Below are positions 8,692 to 17,188 of a DNA stretch of 50,510 nt, piece after piece. The DNA is from a bacterium. GTDB lineage: Bacteria; Patescibacteriota; Patescibacteriia; UBA1558; GWA2-36-10. The notes beneath the pieces are model-generated. The model was not told the origin of the DNA. It worked only from the letters and a program-made list of their open reading frames with translations, and made no database searches. The position numbers and the translations under genes were made by a program. The stretch is taken from the NCBI GenBank assembly GCA_018653315.1, contig JABIAL010000035.1, positions 1 to 50,510 of the forward strand. The letters run 5' to 3'. How positions within the stretch are numbered: position 1 is the stretch's first letter; each line of letters starts with the position of its first letter.

Positions 8692-9420
8692 ATGAAAAAT
8701 TACATCAACATGAATACCATTATTTTTCTATTCTTTCTACTCTTATATTATTTTATTTATGTATACTTTGGCGAACATCCACAGATGCTGTTAACAATCT
8801 CTACCTTTTTATTCGCAATATTTACTGGGTTTTTTATCTCTAGACAAGGAGCCCGCTATAGCGCTATTAGAGATCAAATTAATATTTTTGATGGCGAGAT
8901 GTCCGCTTTGTACAGGAAATTTGGACATTTAAGCAAAGAAGCACAAAAGCATGCATCTATTATTATCAAAAAATATTATCAAAAAATTCTCAAAAATAAA
9001 GCTTGGGATTATAATTTTATAAACAAATCATCTACTTTGACTGAAATGCACGCACTATTAGAGAAAACAACAAAAAATAAAATGTTGGATTCTTTAAAAA
9101 CTGGCACTACTACAAGAATTTTGGATTCTTTAGGAAAAATGCAGGTAGCAAGGAAAAAAATGATTGCCTTACATAACGAAAGAATACCAAAATTTCAATG
9201 GATCTTAATTTATTCTTTAGCTGCCATTCTTCTGGCCAGCGTTTCTGGCATACCTTCTCAATATGCTTTATTTAGTTCAATTTTAAAAGCAATCTTCAGT
9301 AGTACAATCATATTTGTAATCATACTTTTGTCTGAATTTGATCGTTTACGCTTTTTCGAAGGCATCATGGGAGAAAAATCAGCTCAAGATGTTTTAGATA
9401 TTTTAGTAAATAAAAAATAA
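8692..9420 (+). CDS. membrane protein, possibly DUF4239/bestrophin-like
   Basis: Two N-terminal hydrophobic helices (about residues 8-26 and 32-50), a charged helical middle (residues 55-160) and two C-terminal hydrophobic helices (about 168-190 and 198-215). The 2+2 layout and the RQGARYSAIRDQIN stretch after helix 2 recall DUF4239 proteins, which are distant from bestrophin channels; this is a weak match by eye. It is the first of three closely spaced plus-strand accessory genes. Function is unknown. Confidence 0.55.
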   Translation: MKNYINMNTIIFLFFLLLYYFIYVYFGEHPQMLLTISTFLFAIFTGFFISRQGARYSAIRDQINIFDGEMSALYRKFGHLSKEAQKHASIIIKKYYQKILKNKAWDYNFINKSSTLTEMHALLEKTTKNKMLDSLKTGTTTRILDSLGKMQVARKKMIALHNERIPKFQWILIYSLAAILLASVSGIPSQYALFSSILKAIFSSTIIFVIILLSEFDRLRFFEGIMGEKSAQDVLDILVNKK

Positions 9421-9422
9421 TT

Positions 9423-9977
9423 ATGGGTAGATTATCAAAAAAAGAAATTGGCAAACTAGTGGGTGGTAGTATGGAAAAACGATTTCGTGCTACTGGTGGC
9501 ACTGGCATTCAGTCACATAGTTTTGAAAAAAGATTATACAAGGCGACTAAATTTGGTGAACTCAAAAATCTCAGAGATAATACTGAGGCCATAATGAAAG
9601 TCGTAAAAAAAAGACAAAAATTAATTAGAAGAGGAAGATATGACAGACGAGCAAAACGTGAAGATTTTCAAGAGATATTAAAAAGCGGTAATGTCACAAG
9701 AGAAGATAAGAGAGAAATTAGAAAATTGCTGGCATCTCTATCAGAAGGTACGAAAGCGCCTACGATAGGACCTTTATCTAAAAACGCATCTACTCGAAAA
9801 GAATTACCAGAATTTTTGAAAAATCGATATGCACAAAAATTATCAGATTCTAAAAATATGCCCTACAAGCCTAACGCTAATACTGGTGGAATTTCTGGTA
9901 ACCGTAACTCTAACTTACCCATTTCTAGTAATCCTAAACCATCATCTAATATTAGTCGGCCAAAATTGGTTAAATAA
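9423..9977 (+). CDS. small basic protein of unknown function
   Basis: 184 residues, strongly basic, with Lys/Arg-rich helical stretches (KKRQKLIRRGRYDRRAKR around residues 57-74) and a Ser/Asn/Pro-rich tail that looks disordered. No signal peptide, membrane helix or known motif. It begins 2 bases after the preceding membrane protein and is followed 14 bases later by the DUF5671 gene, so the three are likely one transcript. A nucleic-acid or membrane-surface binding role is possible but unsupported. Confidence 0.6.
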   Translation: MGRLSKKEIGKLVGGSMEKRFRATGGTGIQSHSFEKRLYKATKFGELKNLRDNTEAIMKVVKKRQKLIRRGRYDRRAKREDFQEILKSGNVTREDKREIRKLLASLSEGTKAPTIGPLSKNASTRKELPEFLKNRYAQKLSDSKNMPYKPNANTGGISGNRNSNLPISSNPKPSSNISRPKLVK

Positions 9978-9991
9978 TTTAACACAAAAAT

Positions 9992-10930
9992 ATGGAAATC
10001 CAAAAACCTAACAATGCAAAAATAACTTTTTTGTATTTACTATCTTTGGTAGCTCTAGTTTTTGTAGCTATTTCTTCTGGCATCGCTATCTTTCAAATGA
10101 TCAACAAATACATAGTTGATTTTGCAGCTACCTGGGGAGGTCGCTATTTAGATGAGGCCATGAAATTTGCTATCTCATCTTTGATTATTGCTACCCCTGT
10201 TTACTATGTGATAATAAAATTTATCAACAAAGAAATCGCCCACAAAAGACTAGATAATCACTCAGCAATTCGTCGCTGGCTTACTTACCTTATTTTATTA
10301 ATAACTGCTGTTATCATTTTGGTCTGGCTGATAATCACTTTAAATAGATTTTTTGAAGGTGAGTTGACAACTAAAAGTATTTTGAAAACTTTGACTATTC
10401 TGGTAATCTGCGGTGGCATATTTTCTTTTTACCTTTATGACATTAAAAGAAATCTTGAGATCAAAACTGCTGGTGTAAAAGTTTTCTTCTATAGCTCACT
10501 GATAGCTATCATCGTTGTATTAATTGGAGCATTTTTCACTATTGATTCTCCAAATACAGCAAGAAATCAAAGAATAGATAGCCAAACTGTTAATAAATTA
10601 AACAGCATTTATCAAGCTGTGAATGCCTATCATACCAATAAAGGCTCGCTACCATCTGACATGGATGAGTTATTAGAGCAAAATCTATACCCTATATCTG
10701 AAGATACAATTACAAACGAATATAATAATAAAAAAATAAAATACTTAATAATCAATGATACGAAATATGAATTATGCACTGACTTTTTAACTGCATCATC
10801 CAAGGAAGATATGGATTATCGATACGGCGCATTTGATGAAAGATGGAATCATGACAAGGGCTATCAGTGTCTTGAACTAGAAGTAAATAATAGAGGTAAA
10901 ACTATAAACGAAGTAGAGCTTATGCATTAA
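9992..10930 (+). CDS. DUF5671-type membrane protein with a C-terminal pilin-like domain
   Basis: Five hydrophobic helices fill roughly residues 12-190, in the pattern of DUF5671 proteins (AKITFLYLLSLVALVFVAIS at the start, HSAIRRWLTYLILLITA in the middle). The last 120 residues are soluble; LNSIYQAVNAYHTNKGSLP resembles the region after the helix of pseudopilins, and two Cys flank the end of the domain. Third gene of its operon, with a strong terminator behind. DUF5671 is common in Patescibacteria; its function is unknown. Confidence 0.75.
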   Translation: MEIQKPNNAKITFLYLLSLVALVFVAISSGIAIFQMINKYIVDFAATWGGRYLDEAMKFAISSLIIATPVYYVIIKFINKEIAHKRLDNHSAIRRWLTYLILLITAVIILVWLIITLNRFFEGELTTKSILKTLTILVICGGIFSFYLYDIKRNLEIKTAGVKVFFYSSLIAIIVVLIGAFFTIDSPNTARNQRIDSQTVNKLNSIYQAVNAYHTNKGSLPSDMDELLEQNLYPISEDTITNEYNNKKIKYLIINDTKYELCTDFLTASSKEDMDYRYGAFDERWNHDKGYQCLELEVNNRGKTINEVELMH

Positions 10931-10933
10931 ATA

Positions 10934-10976
10934 AAACAAAAAACACCCTGACTATAGTCGAGGGTGTTTTTTGTTT
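10934..10976. terminator. long bidirectional terminator
   Basis: A perfect 16-bp stem (10934-10949 with 10961-10976) has an inner palindrome GACTATAGTC in its loop region. A-rich and T-rich flanks allow it to end both the plus-strand operon and the ferredoxin operon coming from the other side. Confidence 0.9.
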
Positions 10977-10984
10977 AGAAAATT

Positions 10985-11221
10985 TTATTCAGACTCAACT
11001 TTAATAACATTAACTGGACAAGAAGCTTCAGCATTTAGATTATCTTCTAGGTCACTTTCGTGAATTTCTCCAACGTGCAAATCACCTTTTTTATCAGCTC
11101 CCTCTAGACTTGCCAAGCCATCTTCCTCACTTATCTTCCATGACTGAGGACAAAGCTGAGCACACATTGCGCAGCCGATACAATTTTGTCTATCATGAAC
11201 TACTTTATATTTTTTTGACAT
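10985..11221 (-). CDS. ferredoxin, single iron-sulfur cluster type
   Basis: 78 residues with C14, C17, C20 and C24 in CIGCAMCAQLCP, and C68 in ASCPVNVI. The CxxCxxC plus remote CP pattern is that of single [4Fe-4S] or [3Fe-4S] ferredoxins; the acidic body fits an electron carrier. It starts 8 bases after the U32 gene, and the two seem co-transcribed. The pairing suggests it serves the iron-sulfur cluster of the U32 protein or the nearby radical-SAM enzyme; that is inference. Confidence 0.92.
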   Translation of the reverse strand: MSKKYKVVHDRQNCIGCAMCAQLCPQSWKISEEDGLASLEGADKKGDLHVGEIHESDLEDNLNAEASCPVNVIKVESE

Positions 11222-11229
11222 ATATATAT

Positions 11230-12495
11230 TTAATTTGAGCCTTCTCGTTTTTTTATTAGATAAAACTTATCTCCTTTACGCACTTTTTTATCTAAAGCTA
11301 TGGTTATTAATTCTTTTTTATCTGCTTTTTTAATTTCCTCTTCTTTTTCATTGCGAAGAGATTTTATTTTATCAAAAACAACTCCGGTTGTCACTCCGGT
11401 TATAGAAAAATTATCACCAAGCTTTGTATCTTGAGCTTGCAACTGAATTTCTACAATTTTATTTTTAGAAAAATAATTAGTCACTACACCAGCGAAAAAT
11501 TTTTCTTCACTAGACTGATTGCCAGCGCTTGCTGCCCACTCTTGCTCTGACCTACCAAGGTAATATCCATCACTAAATCCTCTATTAAATACTGTTTTTA
11601 GCTCTGCTTCTAGGGCTACTTTTTTATCTAAATTATATTCATTATTTTCTATGGCGATTAATGCTTCGCGATAAGCTTTTACTACTTTTGCTACATATTC
11701 TGGAGATCTACCTCGTCCTTCTAGTTTCAAAACTTGGACTCCAGCATCAATAAAGTCATCCAAAAAACCAATAGTGCAGATATCTTTTGGACTCATAATA
11801 TAATTATTATCTACTACTAGCTCTTGATTTGTTTCTTCATCTGTCACTTTAAATTTACGTCTGCAAGTCTGCTGACAAGCCCCTCTATTTGCAGAAGCGT
11901 TGTATTGGAACAAGCTCATGCTACAGCGTCCAGAAACTGCAATACATAAAGCTCCGTGAGCAAACATTTCTATTTTGACAAGCTCTCCACTCGGTCCAGT
12001 TATCTTTTCTTTTTTTATTTGTTTAGTAATTTTTTCTATCATCGGCAATGTCAATTCTCTAGCTAAGACAACTGTATCTGCATACTGTGCAAAAAATTTC
12101 ACTGCCTCTGTATTTGAAATAGAAACTTGGGTAGAAATATGCATTGGTATCTTTATGCTCTGGGCATATAAAACAGCTGCCATATCAGCTACAATCACTG
12201 CATCAATTTTTTCTGATTTAGCTGCGTCTATAATCTTTCGCATTAAAATTAAATCATGATCATACAAAATCGTGTTAACTGTTAAATAAGTTTTAACTTT
12301 ATGCTTACGACAAATTTGACCTATTTTTTTAAGATCATCAAAATCAAAATTAGCAGCTGCTACTTTACGCATATTAATTTGGCCAATACCAAAATATACC
12401 GAGTCAGCTCCGTTATCTATGGCCGCTTGCAAAGCCTCATAAGAACCGGCTGGTGCTAATAATTCTATATCTAATTTTTTCTTTACTTTTTTCAT
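11230..12495 (-). CDS. U32-family protein, likely RNA hydroxylase (TrhP/RlhA type)
   Basis: The N-terminal TIM-barrel begins with IELLAPAGSYEALQAAIDNG. The family core is EMFAHGALCIAVSGRCSMS, followed by NRGACQQTCRRKF. The four cysteines in this core match those that hold a [4Fe-4S] cluster in studied members. U32 proteins were named peptidases, but bacterial members hydroxylate RNA (TrhP at tRNA U34, RlhA in 23S rRNA) or ubiquinone precursors. Here the gene lies between a Trm9-like tRNA methyltransferase (3 bases away) and a ferredoxin, facing elp3, which favours tRNA U34 as target. Target assignment is inference. Confidence 0.85.
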   Translation of the reverse strand: MKKVKKKLDIELLAPAGSYEALQAAIDNGADSVYFGIGQINMRKVAAANFDFDDLKKIGQICRKHKVKTYLTVNTILYDHDLILMRKIIDAAKSEKIDAVIVADMAAVLYAQSIKIPMHISTQVSISNTEAVKFFAQYADTVVLARELTLPMIEKITKQIKKEKITGPSGELVKIEMFAHGALCIAVSGRCSMSLFQYNASANRGACQQTCRRKFKVTDEETNQELVVDNNYIMSPKDICTIGFLDDFIDAGVQVLKLEGRGRSPEYVAKVVKAYREALIAIENNEYNLDKKVALEAELKTVFNRGFSDGYYLGRSEQEWAASAGNQSSEEKFFAGVVTNYFSKNKIVEIQLQAQDTKLGDNFSITGVTTGVVFDKIKSLRNEKEEEIKKADKKELITIALDKKVRKGDKFYLIKKREGSN

Positions 12496-12498
12496 ATC

Positions 12499-13167
12499 TT
12501 ATTTTTTAACAAAACAATTTATATTCCATTTGGTATGATAAACACCTTTTGGCTCTAAATTAAATTTAGATTTTTTTAATAAATTTTCTAATTCAGTCTT
12601 AGTAAAGCTATGATAGTATCGCCATAATTGTTTATTGTCTCCTGAATACTGTTGCCAAGAAACAAAAAAATCATTCCAAGCTTTTTTACGCCACCAAAAT
12701 TTAAAATAATTTTTCAAATACTTTTTTTGTAATAAATTCCAATTAGTCATAAATAAATAACCACCCGGTTTAAGCCAATGATTCATTTTCTTTAATAACT
12801 CAGCTCGATCTTTTCTGCTATCTAAATGATGAAAAGCAGCAATAGAAAAAATCATATCAAAACTTTCTTTTGGAAAATCTATCTTCCGTATATCGGCTAC
12901 TGTAAATTTATGATCAGGAAATTGTTGTTTGGCCTGACTAATTAAGCCCTCACTAAAATCAATGCCCGTGTAATCAATTTGTTTATTGCCCTCTGCTAAA
13001 GATTTCAATAAACGACCATTGCCACAACCCAAATCTAGTATCTTGAAATTATCCTTTATATATGGTATAAAAACTTGTAATTCTTCCCACGGAAAAACAC
13101 GTGAAGCTGAAAACTCCTGGGAAATCTGATTATACACTTCTTTTAATTGTTTAGTTGTTTTATTCAT
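12499..13167 (-). CDS. Trm9/ALKBH8-like SAM-dependent tRNA methyltransferase
   Basis: Class I methyltransferase with motif I ILDLGCGNGRLL and post-motif FSIAAFHHLDSR. The N-terminus VYNQISQEFSASRVFPW resembles yeast Trm9 VYNEIAPHFSQTRYKPW. The C-terminus RYYHSFTKTELENLL matches the Trm9 RYYHLY..GEL stretch, recalled from memory. Trm9 methylates the carboxymethyl group of cm5U34 made by Elp3, giving mcm5U34. Its ATG overlaps that of elp3 on the other strand, and the U32 and ferredoxin genes follow directly. At 222 residues it is a single-domain enzyme without an activator gene of the Trm112 type in view. Confidence 0.8.
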   Translation of the reverse strand: MNKTTKQLKEVYNQISQEFSASRVFPWEELQVFIPYIKDNFKILDLGCGNGRLLKSLAEGNKQIDYTGIDFSEGLISQAKQQFPDHKFTVADIRKIDFPKESFDMIFSIAAFHHLDSRKDRAELLKKMNHWLKPGGYLFMTNWNLLQKKYLKNYFKFWWRKKAWNDFFVSWQQYSGDNKQLWRYYHSFTKTELENLLKKSKFNLEPKGVYHTKWNINCFVKK

Positions 13168-13168
13168 G
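13165..13168. promoter_or_regulatory. overlapping divergent start codons of elp3 and the methyltransferase
   Basis: CAT at 13165-13167 is the minus-strand ATG and ATG at 13166-13168 is the plus-strand start; two bases are shared. Neither gene can have an untranslated leader without running antisense into the other, so each promoter must lie inside the opposite gene or the starts must be moved inward. Confidence 0.8.
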
Positions 13169-14776
13169 GTAGATCAAAATATAATAGATAATATCGTCAA
13201 AGAATTAGCAGAATTAAATTTTGCTGATGATTTAGATTTTTCTACTACTTTGAGAAAAATATTCAATAAATACAAGATAGCTCCTCTGCCTAAGGCTACA
13301 TTGATTTCATCTTATCGTCAATTACTTAAAGATGGTGTTTTAGTTGAAGATAAAAAATTAACTCGTCTATTAATCAAGCGAGCAATTCGTACTTTATCTG
13401 GTGTTTCTGTAATAACGGTGTTGAGTAAACCTTTTGCTTGTCCTGGAAAATGCATCTATTGCCCAAGTGAACCAGATATGCCAAAAAGCTATCTATCTAA
13501 TGAGCCAGCGGCGATGCGAGCTAAGTTAAACTTATTTGACCCTATTCGTCAGATGACTATGCGGATTAAAGCTCTAGAAAATAACGGCCATCAAGTAGAC
13601 AAATTGGAAGTATTGGTTTTAGGCGGCACTTGGTCTGCTTATCCGGATGATTATCAACAAGAATTTATTCGAGATCTTTTCTATGCAGCTAATACCATGG
13701 AACAAAAAAAAGAACGTAAAAAATTATCCCTAATAGAAGAACAAAAAATTAATGAAGATACTAAATACAAAATTATTGGCCTAACTTTAGAAACTCGACC
13801 TGATTTTATTAATGAGGCAGAGATTAAACGAATGCGTAATTTAGCTTGCACCCGTGTCCAGCTTGGCGTCCAACATACTGATAATAAAATTTTGGATCTC
13901 ATCCAACGTGGTCACACTATTGAACAATCCATTAAAGCTACTCGTCTGTTAAAAGAAGTGGGCATCAAAATAGACCATCACTATATGCCTGACTTACCGG
14001 GCTCTACCCCTGCTAAGGATTTAGAAATGTTTAAATATGTTTTTAATTCTCCAGATTTACAACCAGATCAAATAAAAATATATCCTTGCATCGTCAATGA
14101 ATTTGCTGAATTAAATAAATGGCTAGAAGAAGGTAAATATAAACCTTATTCTAAAACTGAATTATTAAACTTATTATTAGAGGTCAAAAAAATAACACCT
14201 CCTTATGTCAGAATCAACAGATTGATTCGTGATATCCCTGAAGAAAGCATCTTGGCTGGAAACAAAATCACTAATTTACGACAAAAACTGCAGCAAGAGC
14301 TAAAAGAAGCAGGAGGATCCTGTAAATGTATTCGTTGTCGTGAAGTACGAAATGAAGAAGTTGATATAAATCAAATTGAATTGGTAACAAGAGAATATAA
14401 AGCCTCCCAAGGAACTGAATGGTTCTTGAGCTTTGAAAATGATGACCAGACAAAAATTTATGGCTTCTTACGCTTACGTATAAATGATGAGGTGGCTAAA
14501 AATATTTTCCCTGAGCTAGAAAATGCTTCTCTTGTACGCGAACTTCATGTTTATGGTAAGATGATCCCCGTCACTGACAGTAAAGATAAAGATAAAACTA
14601 TATTTAAAACTCAACATTTAGGTTTAGGTAAACGCTTGATGGCAGAAGCTGAAAAATTAACTTTAAAACAAGGATTAAATAAAATAGCTGTTATCTCAGG
14701 AATCGGCGTAAGAAATTATTATAAAAAACTTGGCTACAAATCAGAAGGTACTTATGTAACCAAAACATTAAAATAA
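13166..14776 (+). CDS. elp3: Elp3 tRNA uridine(34) carboxymethyl-synthase
   Basis: Radical-SAM plus acetyltransferase enzyme forming cm5U at tRNA position 34 from acetyl-CoA and SAM. The cluster cysteines are C92, C96 and C99 in CPGKCIYCP, followed by the family stretch EPAAMRAKLNLFDP. LGGTWSAYP, GVQHTDNKIL and MPDLPGSTP are typical of Elp3. The linker CKCIRCREV carries the extra Cys of the family. The C-terminal GNAT domain (about residues 395-536) shows RELHVYG, QHLGLGKRLM and GVRNYYKKLGY. Full length at 536. It is divergent from a Trm9-like gene, which would use its product. Confidence 0.95.
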   Translation: MVDQNIIDNIVKELAELNFADDLDFSTTLRKIFNKYKIAPLPKATLISSYRQLLKDGVLVEDKKLTRLLIKRAIRTLSGVSVITVLSKPFACPGKCIYCPSEPDMPKSYLSNEPAAMRAKLNLFDPIRQMTMRIKALENNGHQVDKLEVLVLGGTWSAYPDDYQQEFIRDLFYAANTMEQKKERKKLSLIEEQKINEDTKYKIIGLTLETRPDFINEAEIKRMRNLACTRVQLGVQHTDNKILDLIQRGHTIEQSIKATRLLKEVGIKIDHHYMPDLPGSTPAKDLEMFKYVFNSPDLQPDQIKIYPCIVNEFAELNKWLEEGKYKPYSKTELLNLLLEVKKITPPYVRINRLIRDIPEESILAGNKITNLRQKLQQELKEAGGSCKCIRCREVRNEEVDINQIELVTREYKASQGTEWFLSFENDDQTKIYGFLRLRINDEVAKNIFPELENASLVRELHVYGKMIPVTDSKDKDKTIFKTQHLGLGKRLMAEAEKLTLKQGLNKIAVISGIGVRNYYKKLGYKSEGTYVTKTLK

Positions 14777-14791
14777 TGTTATAATTAATTT

Positions 14792-14833
14792 ATGAAAAAT
14801 TAATCTTACACTATGAAAAAAATTAATCTTACA
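14792..14833 (+). repeat. tandem near-duplication of the lipoprotein start region
   Basis: ATGAAAAATTAATCTTACA (14792-14810) is followed 2 bases later by a copy with two extra A residues (14813-14833). The first copy reads Met-Lys-Asn-stop; only the second opens the 70-codon frame. This may be a slipped duplication leaving a minimal upstream ORF. Confidence 0.65.
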
Positions 14834-15025
14834 TTACTAATAATCCTGAGCATCTTTCTTGTTACTGGTTGCACTCAAAATACAAATAATACACCACGAA
14901 TGACTCAGGAAGAATGCGAAAAAAATGGACAGAAATGGACAGAAATTTGTCCAATTTGTGAAAATTGTGAATGTCTATATCTTTGCCTTGAACTTGAAGA
15001 GGAAGGATTAGGAGAGTTAAAATAA
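14813..15025 (+). CDS. small Cys-rich lipoprotein
   Basis: 70 residues with a short lipoprotein signal: KK, hydrophobic core LTLLIILSIFL, and lipobox VTGC with Cys at about residue 20. The mature part is small, acidic at its end, and carries six more Cys, five of them in CPICENCECLYLC, which suggests disulfides or metal binding. It lies 36 bases after elp3 and 6 before glyA on the same strand. Function is unknown; similar short Cys-rich lipoproteins are seen in Patescibacteria. Confidence 0.75.
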   Translation: MKKINLTLLIILSIFLVTGCTQNTNNTPRMTQEECEKNGQKWTEICPICENCECLYLCLELEEEGLGELK

Positions 15026-15031
15026 TATCTT

Positions 15032-16294
15032 ATGAAAAACCTACAAAATACAGATCCGCAAATAGCGGAGATTATAAAAAAAGAGCTCAATCGCCAACGC
15101 AATGGCGCTGAAATGATTGCCAGTGAAAACTTTGTTTCTCAGGCTGTCTTGGAAGCGGCCGGCTCGGTACTGACCAATAAATACGCTGAAGGTTATCCGA
15201 ACAAACGTTACTATGGCGGTAACGAATTTGTTGATCAATCCGAAATCTTAGCTATTGAACGAGCTAAGAAACTTTTCGGCGCTGAACATGCTAATGTCCA
15301 GCCACATTCTGGCTCTACAGCCAATGCCGAAGCTTATTTTGCTTTATGTGATTTGCACGATACTATTTTGGGATTCTCTTTAGCTCATGGCGGACATTTG
15401 ACTCATGGTCATCCGGTAAACTTTTCTGGTAAGTCATACAACTTTGTTAGCTATGGAGTAGATAAAAAAACAGAGCTAATAGATTTTGATGAAGTAGAGG
15501 CACAAGCCAAAAAACATAAACCAAAGGTAATTCTAGCTGGCGCCTCTGCTTATTCTCGACAAATTGATTTTGCCAGATTCAAAGAAATAGCTGACAGTGT
15601 TGGTGCTTACTTAATGGTAGACATGGCTCACATTGCCGGTCTAGTTGCCACCAAGCTTCATCCTGATCCAGTCCTCTATGCTGATGTAATTACAACTACT
15701 ACTCACAAAACTTTACGTGGTCCACGTGGTGCTTTGATTTTGTCTAAAATAAAAGACCATATAAATCCAGATGACAAAAAGAATCTAGCTCGCAAAATAG
15801 ACTCAGCTGTTTTTCCGGGATTACAAGGTGGCCCACTAGAGCATATCATTGCTGCTAAGGCCGTAGCTTTTGAAGAAGCTTTACAGCCAGAATTTGCAGT
15901 TTACCAAAAACAAGTATTGGCTAATGCTAAAACTTTAGAAAATAAATTTAGAGCCGCTGATATTAGAATGATTTCTGGTGGTACTGATAATCATTTATTA
16001 ATGATCGATGTCACTCCACTTGGATTGTCTGGCCAAGAAGCTGAAACTTTACTAGATCAAATTCATATTTTCACTAACAAAAATCTAATCCCGTTTGATA
16101 CACGCAAACCAATGGATCCATCTGGCATTCGTTTGGGAACTGCTGCTTTGACTAGTCGTGGCCTGAAAGAGACTGACATGGAGATTATCTCTGATGTTAT
16201 TATAGATGTCTTGAAAACTAAACAAGCAAGTGAAGAAAATAAACAAAAAGTTTTAGACTTGATGAATAATTTTCCTCTTTATCCTGAATTATAA
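15032..16294 (+). CDS. glyA: serine hydroxymethyltransferase
   Basis: PLP enzyme interconverting serine plus tetrahydrofolate with glycine plus 5,10-methylene-THF. Family signatures are seen as [30 protein letters not shown], and the PLP-lysine motif [13 protein letters not shown]. At 420 residues it is full length. It sits 6 bases after the lipoprotein gene and 4 before folD, forming a one-carbon unit pair. No SD is seen. Confidence 0.97.
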   Translation: MKNLQNTDPQIAEIIKKELNRQRNGAEMIASENFVSQAVLEAAGSVLTNKYAEGYPNKRYYGGNEFVDQSEILAIERAKKLFGAEHANVQPHSGSTANAEAYFALCDLHDTILGFSLAHGGHLTHGHPVNFSGKSYNFVSYGVDKKTELIDFDEVEAQAKKHKPKVILAGASAYSRQIDFARFKEIADSVGAYLMVDMAHIAGLVATKLHPDPVLYADVITTTTHKTLRGPRGALILSKIKDHINPDDKKNLARKIDSAVFPGLQGGPLEHIIAAKAVAFEEALQPEFAVYQKQVLANAKTLENKFRAADIRMISGGTDNHLLMIDVTPLGLSGQEAETLLDQIHIFTNKNLIPFDTRKPMDPSGIRLGTAALTSRGLKETDMEIISDVIIDVLKTKQASEENKQKVLDLMNNFPLYPEL

Positions 16295-16298
16295 AACT

Positions 16299-17129
16299 AT
16301 GGCAAAAATGATTGATGGCAAAGCTATCGCCAAAGAAATAAGACAAGAAGTAAAAAATGAAATTGTAGAAAAAAAACTAAATCCTAATTTAGCTGTAGTT
16401 TTGGTTGGCGAAGATCCAGCAAGTAGACTATATGTAAACTTAAAAAAGAGAGCTTGTGAAGAAGTTGGGGTTGAATTTCATGAATACTTACTAGATACCG
16501 ATACATCACAAGACAAAGTTTTGGAAGTTGTAAATTTTTTGAATAATGATGAAAATGTTGACGCTATTTTAATTCAACTTCCTCTACCTAAACATTTGGA
16601 CACTGATAAAATTATCCAAGCCATGGATCCCGCTAAAGATGTTGATGGTTTTCATCCACAAAATATAGATAAATTTATTAATCAAAGTGGAAACTTTGTT
16701 CCTGGATTACCATTAGGTATTATTAAACTAATAGAAAGCACCGAAGAAGACTTGGTCGGAAAACAAGCTTTAATTATTGCTAAAAATGAAATCCTCTACC
16801 AGCCATTAGCTAAATTGCTTAATGATCGTAAAATAAACACTACTATTTTATCACCGGATGATACTGAATTAAAAAATAAATGCCAACAAGTAGATATCCT
16901 AATTACCGCTATTGGCAAACCATTCTTTATTACAGCTGACATGATCAAGCAAGATTCTATCATCATCGATATTGGCACTAACAAAATAGACAATAATTAT
17001 ACTGTCGGCGATGTTGATTATAGTAGTGCTTTTACAAAAGCTAGTCATATTACTCCAGTCCCCGGTGGCGTCGGTCCGGTAACCGTAGCAATGCTTTTAT
17101 ACAATACTGTTAAACTTGCTGAAAAATAA
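16299..17129 (+). CDS. folD: FolD methylene-THF dehydrogenase/cyclohydrolase with degenerate cofactor loop
   Basis: FolD normally oxidises 5,10-methylene-THF with NADP and hydrolyses the methenyl product. Substrate-side motifs are kept: LAVVLVGEDPASRLYV with the YxxxK lysine, IQLPLPKHLD, KDVDGFHP and PGGVGPVTVAMLL. The cofactor loop, usually GRSxxVGxP, reads AKNEILYQP, and the PCTP motif reads PGLP. The dehydrogenase step may therefore be altered or lost. 276 residues, last gene of the elp3-glyA run, with a terminator behind. Confidence 0.92.
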   Translation: MAKMIDGKAIAKEIRQEVKNEIVEKKLNPNLAVVLVGEDPASRLYVNLKKRACEEVGVEFHEYLLDTDTSQDKVLEVVNFLNNDENVDAILIQLPLPKHLDTDKIIQAMDPAKDVDGFHPQNIDKFINQSGNFVPGLPLGIIKLIESTEEDLVGKQALIIAKNEILYQPLAKLLNDRKINTTILSPDDTELKNKCQQVDILITAIGKPFFITADMIKQDSIIIDIGTNKIDNNYTVGDVDYSSAFTKASHITPVPGGVGPVTVAMLLYNTVKLAEK

Positions 17130-17137
17130 ACAAAAGA

Positions 17138-17167
17138 AAAAGCCTTTCGTGAAAACGAAAGGCTTTT
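17138..17167. terminator. bidirectional terminator after folD
   Basis: A 13-bp stem AAAAGCCTTTCGT / ACGAAAGGCTTTT closes a GAAA tetraloop, with A and T runs on the two sides. It separates folD from the convergent phosphorylase gene. Confidence 0.9.
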
Positions 17168-17188
17168 ATGTTTATACTCTTATTCTGT

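Noticed and set aside
11230-12495. Annotation of the U32 protein as collagenase-like peptidase
   Set aside because: Studied bacterial U32 members are iron-sulfur RNA or ubiquinone hydroxylases, and the four Cys and neighbours fit that role better.
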